Shown: piece after piece, positions 37,708 through 49,600 of the stretch
Numbering within the stretch: position 1 is the stretch's first letter
Layout of the letters: the number at the start of each line of letters is the position of its first letter
Source of the DNA: Dreissena polymorpha
Lineage: Eukaryota > Mollusca > Bivalvia > Myida > Dreissenidae
NCBI RefSeq assembly: GCF_020536995.1
Contig: NC_068363.1
Location: 5,872,598 to 5,936,597 of the forward strand
Length of the DNA stretch: 64,000 nucleotides
Reading direction: 5' to 3'
Notes under the pieces: generated by a model
Told to the model about the DNA's origin: nothing
The model's database searches: none
What the model saw: the letters and a program-made list of their open reading frames with translations, nothing else
Translations under genes and position numbers: made by a program

Positions 37708-38681
37708 TTACCAGTTTTTGTAATCCGCGAAAGCTTTCGGTGTGGCGTGTTGGTTTCCTTTGAAAAGCGCGTAGATTTTTCCCTCAAAGGACCAGCATTT
37801 TTCGATGTTAACACTATCTTTAAGTCGCACTGATGCCAGGATTTCAGCGTTAGGTTTTGTAAGGTCCTCGTTGATGAAGATGCCGGTGCCTCTGAATTGT
37901 TCAGCTTTTCGTAAGATGTCGACTTTCGTTTGTGGTCTCACAAATTTTATAATAATAGGCCTGTTTTCGGTTGGTTTAAATTTTCCTCATCGGTGGGGGA
38001 TGTCTATGTCACTCGATGTTATCGGTATACCTACACGGCTAGGTGTTCGTTTACGAGCGATACTATTTTCTGTGTTACGGTGCTTGACAACTGTCGCTCT
38101 TGATCGTCTAGAACGCCAGTCATTCTGATGTTGTTTCGTCTACTGTATTGTTCCGTATTGTTTTCGAATTCATTATGAATGGTGGCAGTGCTTTTTTCAG
38201 CATGTAACATTTCGTTTTTGCTTTTAAGTTCCTCAATTTGTTTGTTCTTTTCAAAGACGTCATTTTGTAATTTTTCAATGTCACGTTTTTGTTCAAAAAC
38301 GCTTCCTTCTAGGATTTCGAGTCTTCGTAAAACGGTCCCAAGAAGTTTCTCCTCTATTTGCTCGACAGTTTCCTTAACAATATCTCTAATGAAGGAAGAA
38401 TCTTCTTTTGTAAGAACTTTGGACAGTTTGTTATTCATTTCCTCTATTTTTTTTCGATTAATTGCTCAGATGTTATATTAGTTTCGTTTGATGCACTTTT
38501 AACTAAGGTTGACATTGTTTTTTGTTTCTTGGAATCCGGTTTCGATTTTTTTCTGTTTGTTACTATTTGGGGGCGTGTTTTTAGCAGCATTTTCATCATT
38601 TTCAAATACCGTACTGTCTAGTATACTTGCTTCTGCATTTGTTGTTTCGATTGCAGTAGATGCGTGTTGCCGTTTTTTCAT
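37708..38681 (-). pseudogene. LINE ORF1 (coiled-coil nucleic-acid-binding protein), broken
   Basis: On the - strand: a polar N-terminal part (38681-38499, MKKRQHASTAIETTN start); a heptad-rich coiled coil (about 38400-38200, EEKLLGTVLRRLEILEG, then KRDIEKLQNDVFEKNKQIEE); an EQYSRRNNIRMTGV block typical of L1-type ORF1 proteins; and a C-terminal RNA-binding part (FVRPQTKVDILRKAEQ, GTGIFINEDLT) ending at TAA 37705-37707. It is interrupted by at least one stop and a frame change. ORF1 precedes ORF2 in LINEs of this type, and the orientation matches the ORF2 at 31-35 kb. Confidence 0.78.
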
Positions 38682-38874
38682 TTTGTTTATAAAGCTGCTA
38701 CGAAGCGACTGTTATAAGCCGATTAAACACGTATTGACAGTGAATACACCTCTTTAATAAATCGCTATTGCGAGTCCTTCAAATGCCTCTTGCCTAGTCA
38801 ATTATTGTCTAAATTAGGTCAACATGTATTCAAAATAAAATTTACATTATGAGGAGAATTAAAATGTCATTACA

Positions 38875-39310
38875 GAGGAAAAGATGTACCGTTAGTTAAC
38901 GGAAATATGGCCGAACTTCAGCCCCAAATTGGAGCTTAATAAATCACCATAATGGCTGACATACAATAGACACCACAGTATGCACACTAGACTTAGTCGT
39001 TGGTTTCCATGGGCTCTGTCTTCACTTGACCTGGAAAAATATAACTATGATATTACAGTCATTGTGATAGGACCAGAATGCAGACAATTGAGAAGATGTT
39101 TTGGTTATTATAGAGGAAAAAAATGTACCGTAAGTGCAGGAAAATATGGCCGAACTTCAGCCCCATATTGGTCCTAAATAAATCACCATAATGACTGACA
39201 TACAACACTGCTTCCACCTTGCAGCTCTCTCTCCTGTTTAATAGACACCACAGTCTGCACACAAGACATTGTCATCATGGTTTTCATAGGCTATGTCTTC
39301 ACTTGCGGTT
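38875..39310. repeat. Tandem duplication of a ~195-bp unit
   Basis: Unit 1 (about 38875-39031) and unit 2 (about 39110-39306) share AGAGGAAAA..ATGTACCGTAAG, ATATGGCCGAACTTCAGCCCC, AATAAATCACCATAATG, CTGACATACAA, TAGACACCACAGT and TCTGTCTTCACTTG. The second unit carries extra bases in its middle. No gene. Confidence 0.65.
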
Positions 39311-39339
39311 CTGTTCCATGTTACAGCGATGTAACAAAC

Positions 39340-39490
39340 GTCATGCAAAAATGGGTCTTATGTCATATGCAGCCATTCTAGCTCCAGTCGAGCCCACGCA
39401 TCCGTGCATTCCGGTCAGGAGCTACACTGAACGCTAATGAGACCGCAAAACCATGCATAACTTTACAGTGGACAGGGTAGCCCCTGAACA
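39340..39490. repeat. Dispersed repeat fragment (GGTCAGGAGCTAC family)
   Basis: It carries CATATGCAGCCA, CTAGCTCCAGTC, CCGGTCAGGAGCTAC, and then ACCGCAAAACCATGCATAACTT..GTGGACAGG. The same phrases occur at 44975-45140 and in the array at 45757-46290, so this is one dispersed family. Confidence 0.5.
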
Positions 39491-39699
39491 GTTGTAGTGA
39501 TAGTTATTCCTTACAATATTTGTCAAATAAATTCCTAAGTGCTATGCGGTGATACCTTTTGAAGTGCTCAATATTTTGCACAAGGATAGTACAATCCCTC
39601 ATTTACCGTTTTAAAGAGTCCAGACATATCAATGACTCACCACATTCAGTACAAGACAAGACACAACAAGTCATGCATGCATTGAACTCGATTGTTTTA

Positions 39700-40436
39700 A
39701 TGATTATGGTAAGAATCAGACACAACAGTTTAATTATGGTAAGAATAAGACACAACAGTTTAATTATGGTAAGAATCAGACACAACAGTTTAATTATGGT
39801 AAGAATCAGACACAACAGTTTAATAATGGTAAGAATCAGACACAACAGTTTAATTATGGAAAGAATCAGACACAACAGTTTAATTATGGTAAGAATCAGA
39901 CACAACAGTTTAATTATGGTAAGAATCAGACACAACAGTTTAATTATGGTAAGAATCAGACACAACATTTTAATTATGGTAAGAATCAGACACAACAGTT
40001 CAATTATGGTAAGAATCAGACACAACAGTTTAATTATGGTAAGAATCAAACACAACAGTTCAATTATGGTAAGAATCAGACACAACAGTTCAATTATGGT
40101 AAGAATCAGACACAACAGTTTAATTATGGTAAGAATCAGACACAACAGTTTAATTATGATAAGAATCAGACACAACACTTTAATTATGGTAAGAATCAGA
40201 CACAACAGTTTATTATGGTAAGAATCAGACACAACAGTTTAATTATGGTAAGAATCAGACACAACAGTTCAATTATGGTAATAAATCAGACACAACAGTT
40301 TAATTATGGTTAGAATCAGACACAACAGTTCAATTATGGTAAGAATCAGACACAACAGTTTAATTATGGTAAGAATCAGACACAACAGTTTAATTATGGT
40401 AAGAATCAGACACAACAGTTTAATTATGGTAAGAAT
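39700..40436. repeat. 30-bp minisatellite, about 24-25 units
   Basis: The unit is TTTAATTATGGTAAGAATCA, then GACACAACAG. Units are nearly identical; exceptions include one 29-base unit near 40201 and one 31-base unit near 40270. The unit is a multiple of three without stops, so a ~200-residue ORF appears on both strands; neither is a gene. It begins 43 bases past the GTPase stop codon, so it probably lies in that gene's 3' UTR. Every unit carries GGTAAGAAT, which looks like a + strand splice donor. Confidence 0.95.
40209..40214 (-). terminator. Candidate poly(A) signal AATAAA inside the minisatellite
   Basis: On the - strand, AATAAA appears only in the unit that lost one base, 265 bases after the GTPase stop codon. 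It could end the GTPase transcript; this is inference. Confidence 0.3.
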
Positions 40437-40478
40437 TCAATTGTTTCTGGACAGTTTCTGATGCGTCATGCCCTATCA

Positions 40479-40663
40479 TCATTCCAGGATCATGTCAGCG
40501 CTGTTATCTGGGTTGTTACCATGCAAGGCAAGTCCTTCGTCAGCGTTTGGATAGTCATGGCTTTCAAAGCCAATCTCTTCCAACCTCTTTGCAATCTTTG
40601 AAACTGGATAGTCATGGCTTTCAAAGCCAATCTCTTCCAACCTCTTTGCAATCTTTGAAATGC
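40479..40663 (-). CDS. NUGGC-like: GTPase terminal exon L with a 57-bp internal duplication
   Basis: 185 nt including TGA (40479-40481); acceptor CATGCAG. It completes the Cys codon and reads CISKIAKRLEEIGFESHDYP, then repeats SKIAKRLEEIGFESHDYP after a Val, and ends with NADEGLALHGNNPDNSADMI and LE. The duplicated DNA is 40549-40605 and 40606-40662, identical at 55 of 57 positions by my reading, so it is young. Confidence 0.82.
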
Positions 40664-43600
40664 CTGCATGTGAAAACAAACCATAATTAACAAAATGTTG
40701 TCATTTAGAGGAGACTACATTTAATTGATACGCTTCTGGTGTATTGAAACTGCTCAATTGTAACAAAATGTGCCTGCTTATACAAAAACATGTGAGAAGT
40801 TTCACAATTAACACCAGTTTGTTTGTAGAATGTGCACTGGTAAATTGTGAACAAGGCTTTTTCAGAGCCTGAAATTAAAATGGCATAATTAAAGCTATTT
40901 AATCAGGAAAAAAAGCCATGCAGGCCCTTTTGGTTGATTTTTTTTATAAACAATGTCATCGTAAAATAGAACAGTAAATTAAGATGACAAATACCCCATT
41001 TAATAGTAAAATTAATCAACTTTTTTTCGCTACTTCATATTCATCTCGCACATAGACGAAAAGCTTCATGTAACTATATTAAATCAATTGCCTTAAATCT
41101 CTGGCACATAACTCTGTAACAAATCATATAACAAAACCAATTTAGTTGTGTAACCACACACAAAAACCTGTTTTAAATACGAAACATACAAGTACTTTAT
41201 GTCAGTACCCAAAATTTGGCCAAGACAGCGTTTTTTCATACAAAATCGGGTCCGGTAATCGGCCCCATTCCCAACGGAAAAAAAGTATATATTTTTCCCA
41301 AATGGGAGCTAAAAATTCCCAATGGTAGATTTCCCCAGAAAAATATTTTTTTATATTTAGATATTAATATTTTGTTCATCTCACATCCATATAAGGTCAA
41401 CCTTAGCAAATATAATACTGAAAAACACTCGTATTCTCAATTTTAAAGCTTTTTTATCAAAACAACAACACTTATTTCCCATTTTTTATCAAAACACCGC
41501 AAAATTTCCCAATACAAAGCGACCCGGCCCCATTCCCAAAATGGTGGGGAAAAACACTGTGGTTCAAAGGCAAAAAAATCTGCAAAGAATATTGTGAATT
41601 ACACAAGAATAACTTGTTTCACTTTGACATAGTACAAACAATATACCTATAAATATTCATGTTGATACTCATAAAACAGACACACTAACTCGCAATAAAA
41701 AAAACACATGTACCATGGAGCAAGTACCTGAAAGTTCCAAAGGAAAATATGAACTTCAAATAATATCGAAACAATCACACAATCTATGTCTTATACTTCT
41801 ACACATTGGAAACAAAATATGAAGTACCATGTGGATATTCAGAAAACTGAGGGACTATTTTGCGACAAACGGATGACATGTACAAGGCTTTAAATATCCA
41901 AACTTTGACATAGTCCATGGGCACATGACTCCATGAAGAATATTTCAACACACACCAGAACAACATCTTCCATTTCAACATAGTATAACAATGTACACAC
42001 TAAGTTTTATGTTGATGACCAAAAAGCTGAGTGACTAATTTAAGACACAAAGTAAACATATACAATGACGTATGTATTAACAATTTGCCTAACTCAAGGG
42101 GCACATATATCTTCATACAAGATCACGACACACAAAACTATAATGAATTGTACTTATTTAGGTATTATCAAATCTCGATACAGTAACATGTTGATGCAAA
42201 CAAAAATGAGAGGCAATTTGTTCTACACAAAGAATACATGTGAGGCAAGACAATCAAACCAACCTACCAATCAACCGACAAACAGGTTGATTCCAAACCC
42301 TGCAAACTTTGATAGCGGGTAATAATTATGCATCATTAACAAACTAGAGCTTTGTCATTATTTTTACTGACACATGTATTCAAGGGCAGATAATAATGCA
42401 GGAATGTGAGGACAACTCAAGCGTTTACTCTATGGTTATAGCATACTGGAAGTTTAAATTTAAATGCATGAGGAATAAGACAGTAATTTGCACCTCAGAT
42501 GTAAAACATTTTACGAGAGCAGACTGATAAACCAACAGATTGAGTCCAATATACCCCCACATTGTGGGGATTTACAAATGTTACACATTTCTGAAAATAA
42601 GTCTCGCTATGTGAAATGGGGGTTTAATGCATGTGCTTGAAGTGTTGTCCTAGATAATCAGGGAGGACACCTTCAGCATTAACTGAATTTTTGCTTATAT
42701 GAGACTTTCTTTCAGTGTTTTTTTTAAGTTTTGGGGGAAGGGGGTCGGGTCCCCTGAGGGGGGGGGGGAATTCGCGCGTAAAAGGGGAAAAGGGAGAAAT
42801 TTCTATGCTTAGCTAGTAACAGTACAAAATCAAGTTTTAACACTATAATTCACCATACAGAGGGAGAAAAACATAATTCAAACTCTTTTATTCATAAACA
42901 TGTTATGTTCATGTTCAAACTTCAACATTTCTGAGCTTTTCAGCGAATTTATCAATTATTCTGGTGACCTCCTCTTCACCAAGTCTCTCCGTGTGCAGAC
43001 AAAGTCTGATCAGGGACTTCAGTGTAGCTTCCCCAAGCCTGTTTCTCTGTGGCGTGCAAAGCAGGTTGAGCAAACTAAACAGTCTTTCAACACTCTCTTA
43101 ATCGGACGTTTCTGGCGTTTCACTGCCGGCATTTGAAGAAGACTGACTTTTAAGTTGTACTTGTTTGAAAAGAATATTAATTTATTTTTGAGTTAAAACA
43201 GATTTGTCAATTTTTTTACGATAGCTTTTGTTGTTGTGCAACATGATGGAATACGTATGGTTTGCGGTAGATGTCGTAAAGCGAAAGTCGTGATAGTGAA
43301 CTACGTACGGTTTGCGGTAAAGGCTAAAATAAAGTAAACACGCGGATGCAGTTCAGGAAAATTGTAGTAAATTCGTAACAAAAGACGTATTTAAATGAGG
43401 TATTGATTAAAATTGAATAACACTTCCGAGAGGGGAATTTTAAAAATATTTCGGGGAAAAATATATACTCTAAAGATGGGGGAATGGGGTCGAATAACGC
43501 CGAATATTTCATAAAAAAAACAACACTGTAGACTTTACACAAAAAATATGATAAAAGTCGTCCCTGATGAGACTGTGCAGACTAAACAGGCTAATTTGGG

Positions 43601-46600
43601 ACAACACTTTACTCACATGCACTAAAAGACCCTTTTCACAGAGCGAGGTTCAAATCATACATACAGTTCAGGAATGCTGCTCTGATCTGTATGGAGTGAG
43701 CATACAAGGGTTCATACGCAGCCCTGATGTCCTGTAGGAGTACATCACAGACATCCTTCACATGCGCTATGACTTCTTGCTGCAATCACGAAACAAACAG
43801 TTTCAAACGCAAATATGACTGAAACCCCAAACCGCCAAATAAGTTATGTTCAAGAGCAATTAACTCGCATGTATCTTGCACATCCACACCTCATGGTTAC
43901 GATATTTTTGAAATTTTATTTAGCGCTTTAGAGATGTTGAAGTACTTCAACTAAGTTTTAACATTTCACGAATGAAACAACCAACAAAGCAACCAACAGA
44001 CAAACAAAAAGATGCAAATGTACCCCCAATCAATCTCTGCTTGCATTATAGACTGATGTTAACGTGAAGAAATTATATTGATTATTTTTTCATACATTCA
44101 TTCCTTATATATAGGAATGTACACCTGTAATATTTTTATTTTATTTTACATTATTAACTTGTGTGCACATGCCTTATCAACCTTTATGTATATGAGTGGT
44201 GTCATGTGAAAATGGGTTACTGTAAACGTATAGAAATTCGTCGGTATGAAATTTCGTGTTTTAATACAAAACAACTAATTCGTTGACACGTAATTTCGTG
44301 GATTTCAAATTTTCGGGGAAGATTGACAGTCATAATAATTAAACTTTTCTAAAAACAACCAGAGTAATAACAAAGAATTATCTGCTAATGTGTGTTGACA
44401 GCAAGGCGTGTGATTAATTCGCACTGAAGCATGAAAGTGTTGCCGATAATTGTCGATAAAAGCGAATAAAGCGGCTACCTTGTGTGTCCCCGCTCGCTAA
44501 TTGCCATCAATGTTGTTTTGACAATATTTGCAATTCTCTGCTCAATCGGTCCCCTAGTAGAAACAATTGAGTAATAAGGTCCCCAAAATACAGGTGTGAA
44601 AACCGTTTTGTCTCTTTTAACTTTAATTGGCACTAATTGACATATGTGATAAATCTGCAAACTGTCAATTTGACGACGTCACGTAAAAGAGAACAATCGT
44701 TGTTGTACAGTTTAAAGTCCACACTTGATTAAAAAAGTATTATTACCCAAACACTTATCAAGAAAACAACATATTGTATTACCTAGCATATCTCAATCAA
44801 ATATCTGTGATAACCGAAAACAATAGAGAATGTCCGCAATGACATTCGGAAAAGACCAATTTCGGATTAAAAATGTAAAAATAATCGTTGGTACTTGAAT
44901 TCGTGGTTCGGCGGAACAACAAAATCCACGAAAATTCGTACCACACGAAATTTAATGGTTTTACAGTATTCGCCCATATGCGGCCAGCATAGCTCCAGAT
45001 CAGTAAATGTAATCTTGCAGTCTGGTCAGGAGCTACCTAGTGGCCAGACTTTGTGGTGCTGTAAGCCAACAGTGTAGCTGGTGATTTGACTGCTCAAATA
45101 CACAGACTGGACTGAAGCTACGCTGGCATCATGTGGCATTAAACACCATTTTTGCTTAATGTGGCTTATTTATGTTGTTAATGGCTAAAGTAATTTTCTA
45201 TATTACAGTCACCAATTAAGTCAGAACTTGAACATATTGTTTCCTTTATCAGTCTTAATTACATGAGGAAGTCCCAATCTAAATCAATTCATAAATAACT
45301 TTTGAAGTACAATTTCATACAGGTTTGAAACTTGTTATTTAGTGAATACTTAACTCTCTTATTGATAAAAATATGTTACATCTGTAGGTTTTTACCTGCA
45401 AGGCCAGTAACTCTTGCATGATGTTTTCTGTGGCCTTGTTAAACATGGAGTGTCTTTCCCTTTCGATGCCCTTTGACATGTGCGTCTTGCATTGCTCGAA
45501 CGATCCAGGGCCCGACTCCGAGGCGCACATGTAGTAAGTAACGAACAGTGAGTTTTGAATGTTTGGGGTCACAATACGGGAAATAATTCGCTGCTTCCTG
45601 GTCACCAAGTCCTTTCGTTTGCTTACCATTTCTAAAAGCTGATAATGTTGAACATAATGTTAAGATTTGTATTTTTTATCATAAAAGATCTGATATTACT
45701 TTCAGTAATAATGAAATCACATTTGAGCCGCGTTATGAAAAAATGGGCTTGGGGACATATATGCATCTGTATCCGTAAAATATGATGGAGGAGTAATAAT
45801 GACTGCTAATTAGACTACAAAACCATGCATAACTTCATAGCGGACAGGTGAGCTCCTGATCTTACTTCACAAACGGAAGTAATATCAGAACACTATATAT
45901 GCATCTGTATCCGTAAAATATGATGGAGAAGTCATAATGACTGCTAATTAGACTACAAAACCATGCATAACTTCATAGCGGACAGATGAGCTCCTGATCT
46001 TACTTCACAAACGGAAGTAATATCAGAACACTATATATGCATCTGTATCCGTAAAATATGATGAAGGACTAATAATGACTGCTAATTAGACCACAAAACC
46101 ATGCATAACTTCATAGCGGACAGGTGAGCTCCTGATCTTACTTCACAGACGGAACTAATATCAGAACAATATATATGCATCTGTATACGTAAAATATAAT
46201 AGAGGAGTCATAATGACTGACAATTAGACTACAAAACCTTGTATGACTTCATAGCGGACAGGTGAGCTCCTGATCTTACTTTGCTGAGGGCTGTCTGGTC
46301 TAAAGCCATGCTGGCTGCATATGATATAATACCAATTTATCTAGTGTTGAAAATGGTATTTTCACCATCCATAAAGCGATTCAAAAGCAAATGCTAGTTT
46401 TTCTTAACATTAATGATCTTGGCCAACCCGACAAACTTATACACATATGATTTTGCAAACCCTGGTTTATAAACCCTTAAGTCTGTTGACCGTTGCTGAA
46501 AGCTACGGGCAATTGACAGTCAGTATGAAAAGTGTTTAGAGAACAGGGCACTGATACTATATATCAATGTCATGGACCGATTGTTGAGATTTTTATGTAA

Positions 46601-49600
46601 CTAAAGCTTCTGGTGATTGATGATACTCCATCAAAATTGCATATAATATATTATATACTTATTGGAAATGAAAACATACTTATAATTAGCATTTAACAAA
46701 ACAATGCCTTATTTATGTATTTTAGGACTTGGCCCTGCACTGTACAAATCCCATTTGAGCTGTGCCATGCAACAATCAGACACATATGCAGCCAGCAACA
46801 ACTTAAGACAAGCCTACTCATTCGCACAGTCTTATCAAGAGCTTCCCTGTCCGCTTTAAAGTCATTCAATATTTAGTGGTCTCAATAGCAGACAGACTAG
46901 TTCCTCACAAAACTGCCCAGGCTGTTCTAGAGCTACGCTGGCCACATTTGGCGTAAAACAAATTTTTAAAGTAAAATTCATTTTAATTATTAAATACTTA
47001 CCTACTATCTATTAGCTTATAGCTTTCCAAGGGGAATTAACTCATCCGGAATTTTAACTGGGAACCGGCCACCTCATTACCGTAATACAGGCCAGGTTAA
47101 ACATTACTGCAACGCAACCTAGGCAAAAATCGGTAACCAATCCTCAATATTCTTTCAATACATATACAAAATATTAATCGAATAGCGGGGTGGGAGGTGG
47201 GACTTACCGATAGTAGGTAAGTATTTAATAATTAAAATGAATTTTACTTTAAAAATTTGTTTTAATGTCATAAATACGTTACCTACTATCTATTAGCTGA
47301 TTTTGAAGCTGAGGTGGGAAGGCTCGTAAATATTTTCCCATCACAGTAGAACCCATAAAAAGGGTTACCAGCTAATGACAGCCAAAACCCAAAACAAGGT
47401 TTATCAGGTTATCTTCGTTAAAACGGTATTAATTTTGACTCATCAGACAGAGTAAATATGTCTATGTCAAAAAGAAGACACTTCCGTTATTGAAATTACA
47501 ACAAGACCAAACACATACAAATGGTTTTGTTGGCACTTCAGAAAAAGAAGATAAAAAGATGAAAAAGGTGGTCGGATTCCTACAGAAAAAAACTTGGAGC
47601 ATGTCAAGAAGTGGGGTGTGATTAATATACGCCCACGAACCAGACAAAGCTCTTACTTCATGCGGTCAGATCCTAAAAAGGAATGAATCCTTAGATAAGA
47701 GATAAGAGTAAACCTTCCTTGTAGAAGTCTAACCCTAGTTAATAGAAACCGCAGACACATCTCCCCCCCCCCTTTTTTAGGGAAATGAAGAGTGTCTTTT
47801 TAGAACCTCGAATGTACTAACACTGCTGAGATAGAACTTCAAAGCCCTGATTGGCCATAGAAGTTTATCCTTATCTACATGTCTACCAGTTTAAGAAAAC
47901 TTGGAAACTTGAAGATTTTGAGAAGTCATATAGAGTTGATATAAGCAAGGAATCCTGGCTGACACAATAAAGTGAAGACGACATCAGATCGAACTGAAAT
48001 TGGTCTTATTCAACAGAAAAAGCATGAATTTCACTTCTCAGTATGGTAAAGACATAATTAGAAGGAAAAACCCGTCTTAAAAATTATATTGGAACTGTTA
48101 ATAAGGCTGATGAAAAAAAATTCATAGGAAGCTCATCAAGCAACCCAATAACACAAGCCAAAACCGCTTAAGAACGAACAACATAGTGTTAATGTTCCAT
48201 AGCTTGGATCAGTTCCAAATTAGCACAGAGTTGTGATGACTAACACAAAACAAGGTATACGAAAGCATAATCTCTATCCTTGATGGAAAGAAGAACACAT
48301 TTCTTATCATCAAAGAAAAAGATGTATGCATCTAGCAGATTGATTAAGGTAATAACTATGCTCTCAAATACCCAGTCAAAAAGAATTTCCAGGGAACCTC
48401 ATATACCGTTCTGATGGAATTATCCTTTCAAAAGTAACAAGTATTGAAGTTCTAACAGAAATATGTTCTTCTGCAGAAACAACTAAATAATGGCCAGACA
48501 TGTAGTGGCACATGTTTGGATCTGTATACATATTTCTCTCTAAGATATGATATTTGACCTGTGCAGAAGTTCCTGAAATTAATTGTACAGGAGACTTAAA
48601 AGGTCGTAGAACCATAATCACATGATTCACTAAGTAGATACCATACAAATATGGCAAAAACTCACTAAGATATTCCAAAACTGGCAAAATAATAGAATAA
48701 CCTAAGTATCCAGTTATGTCAAGTGGACGAATGTATAACAATCGCACACGCTGTTGATCGATTTCTACGAACTGCATTCGCGGTGTAGCATTAACACTGC
48801 GATCTATGATCGCATTTCGCTCATTACTAGCGTTAGATGAGAAACAACTTTCCTCGAAACATTTTAGCATCTACGTGTAAGCGATTTGGAAAAACACTGG
48901 CGCGCATGCGCAAATCAATTTTCATTTAACCGAAAGGAAAAAGATCTGCAGGCGTTGAGACGACCTGCTATCTTGCAAATAACGAATAAGTTCCTGGAAT
49001 ACAAATACAATGAGTGATAATATGTTCACCTCTGTGTCTGGAAATAAACCACGACCGATGTGTGCTAGTTGAAATCATCACAAACGAGTCGTGAAAATGT
49101 TTATAAATGAAAAAGAGCTAAAAAGAATGCTCGTCTGTATCCAACAGGTTAAGGTGTGTTAAAATTTAACCTAAGGTTCTCGAATATAATTCTAGATCAA
49201 ATAGAAATGTTCGAGCCCAATATAAGATTTCGAGCTCGCTTCAGCCGAACAAACTGCAAGACCAATAGTCTGCATGTAGTCGGCGGAGATAGAAGTAGAA
49301 ATAACAGATAGATGTATTTCATATTCTTATAGTATAAGTAATTCATATCCAGCACCAATTTGGATTAGCTGGTAAGGAAAATCAACCATAAACCAAATCA
49401 GCGTAGATGATTTGGCAAATAACGGTCATCAGTAGAACATGAGTATTAAAAAAAATACAAAATGTCATGGAAATTGTTCAATCCATAAAATATTGGATTC
49501 AATAGAATCATAGCAAGGGTTATACAACTAGAAAAGTAGAAGATAACCGTTGCTACAAATTATGACCGATGAAAACACAAGTTAATACCGGTGATTGGTA

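Noticed and set aside
39559-40232. Long ORFs on both strands (220 and 209 residues) with a 10-residue repeat
   Set aside because: They are translations of a 30-bp minisatellite whose unit is a multiple of three and stop-free on both strands.
39700-40436. Regular ~30-bp repeats resembling a CRISPR array
   Set aside because: Units are head-to-tail with no unique spacers, in a eukaryotic intron-bearing setting; it is a minisatellite.
42860-43136. + strand 78-residue ORF as a gene
   Set aside because: It is the antisense of the hAT C-terminal peptide.
46955-47267. Separate small palindromic MITE at the left edge of the large insertion
   Set aside because: The apparent palindrome is explained by the left end of the DIRS-like element and its internal complementary region; no separate element is needed.
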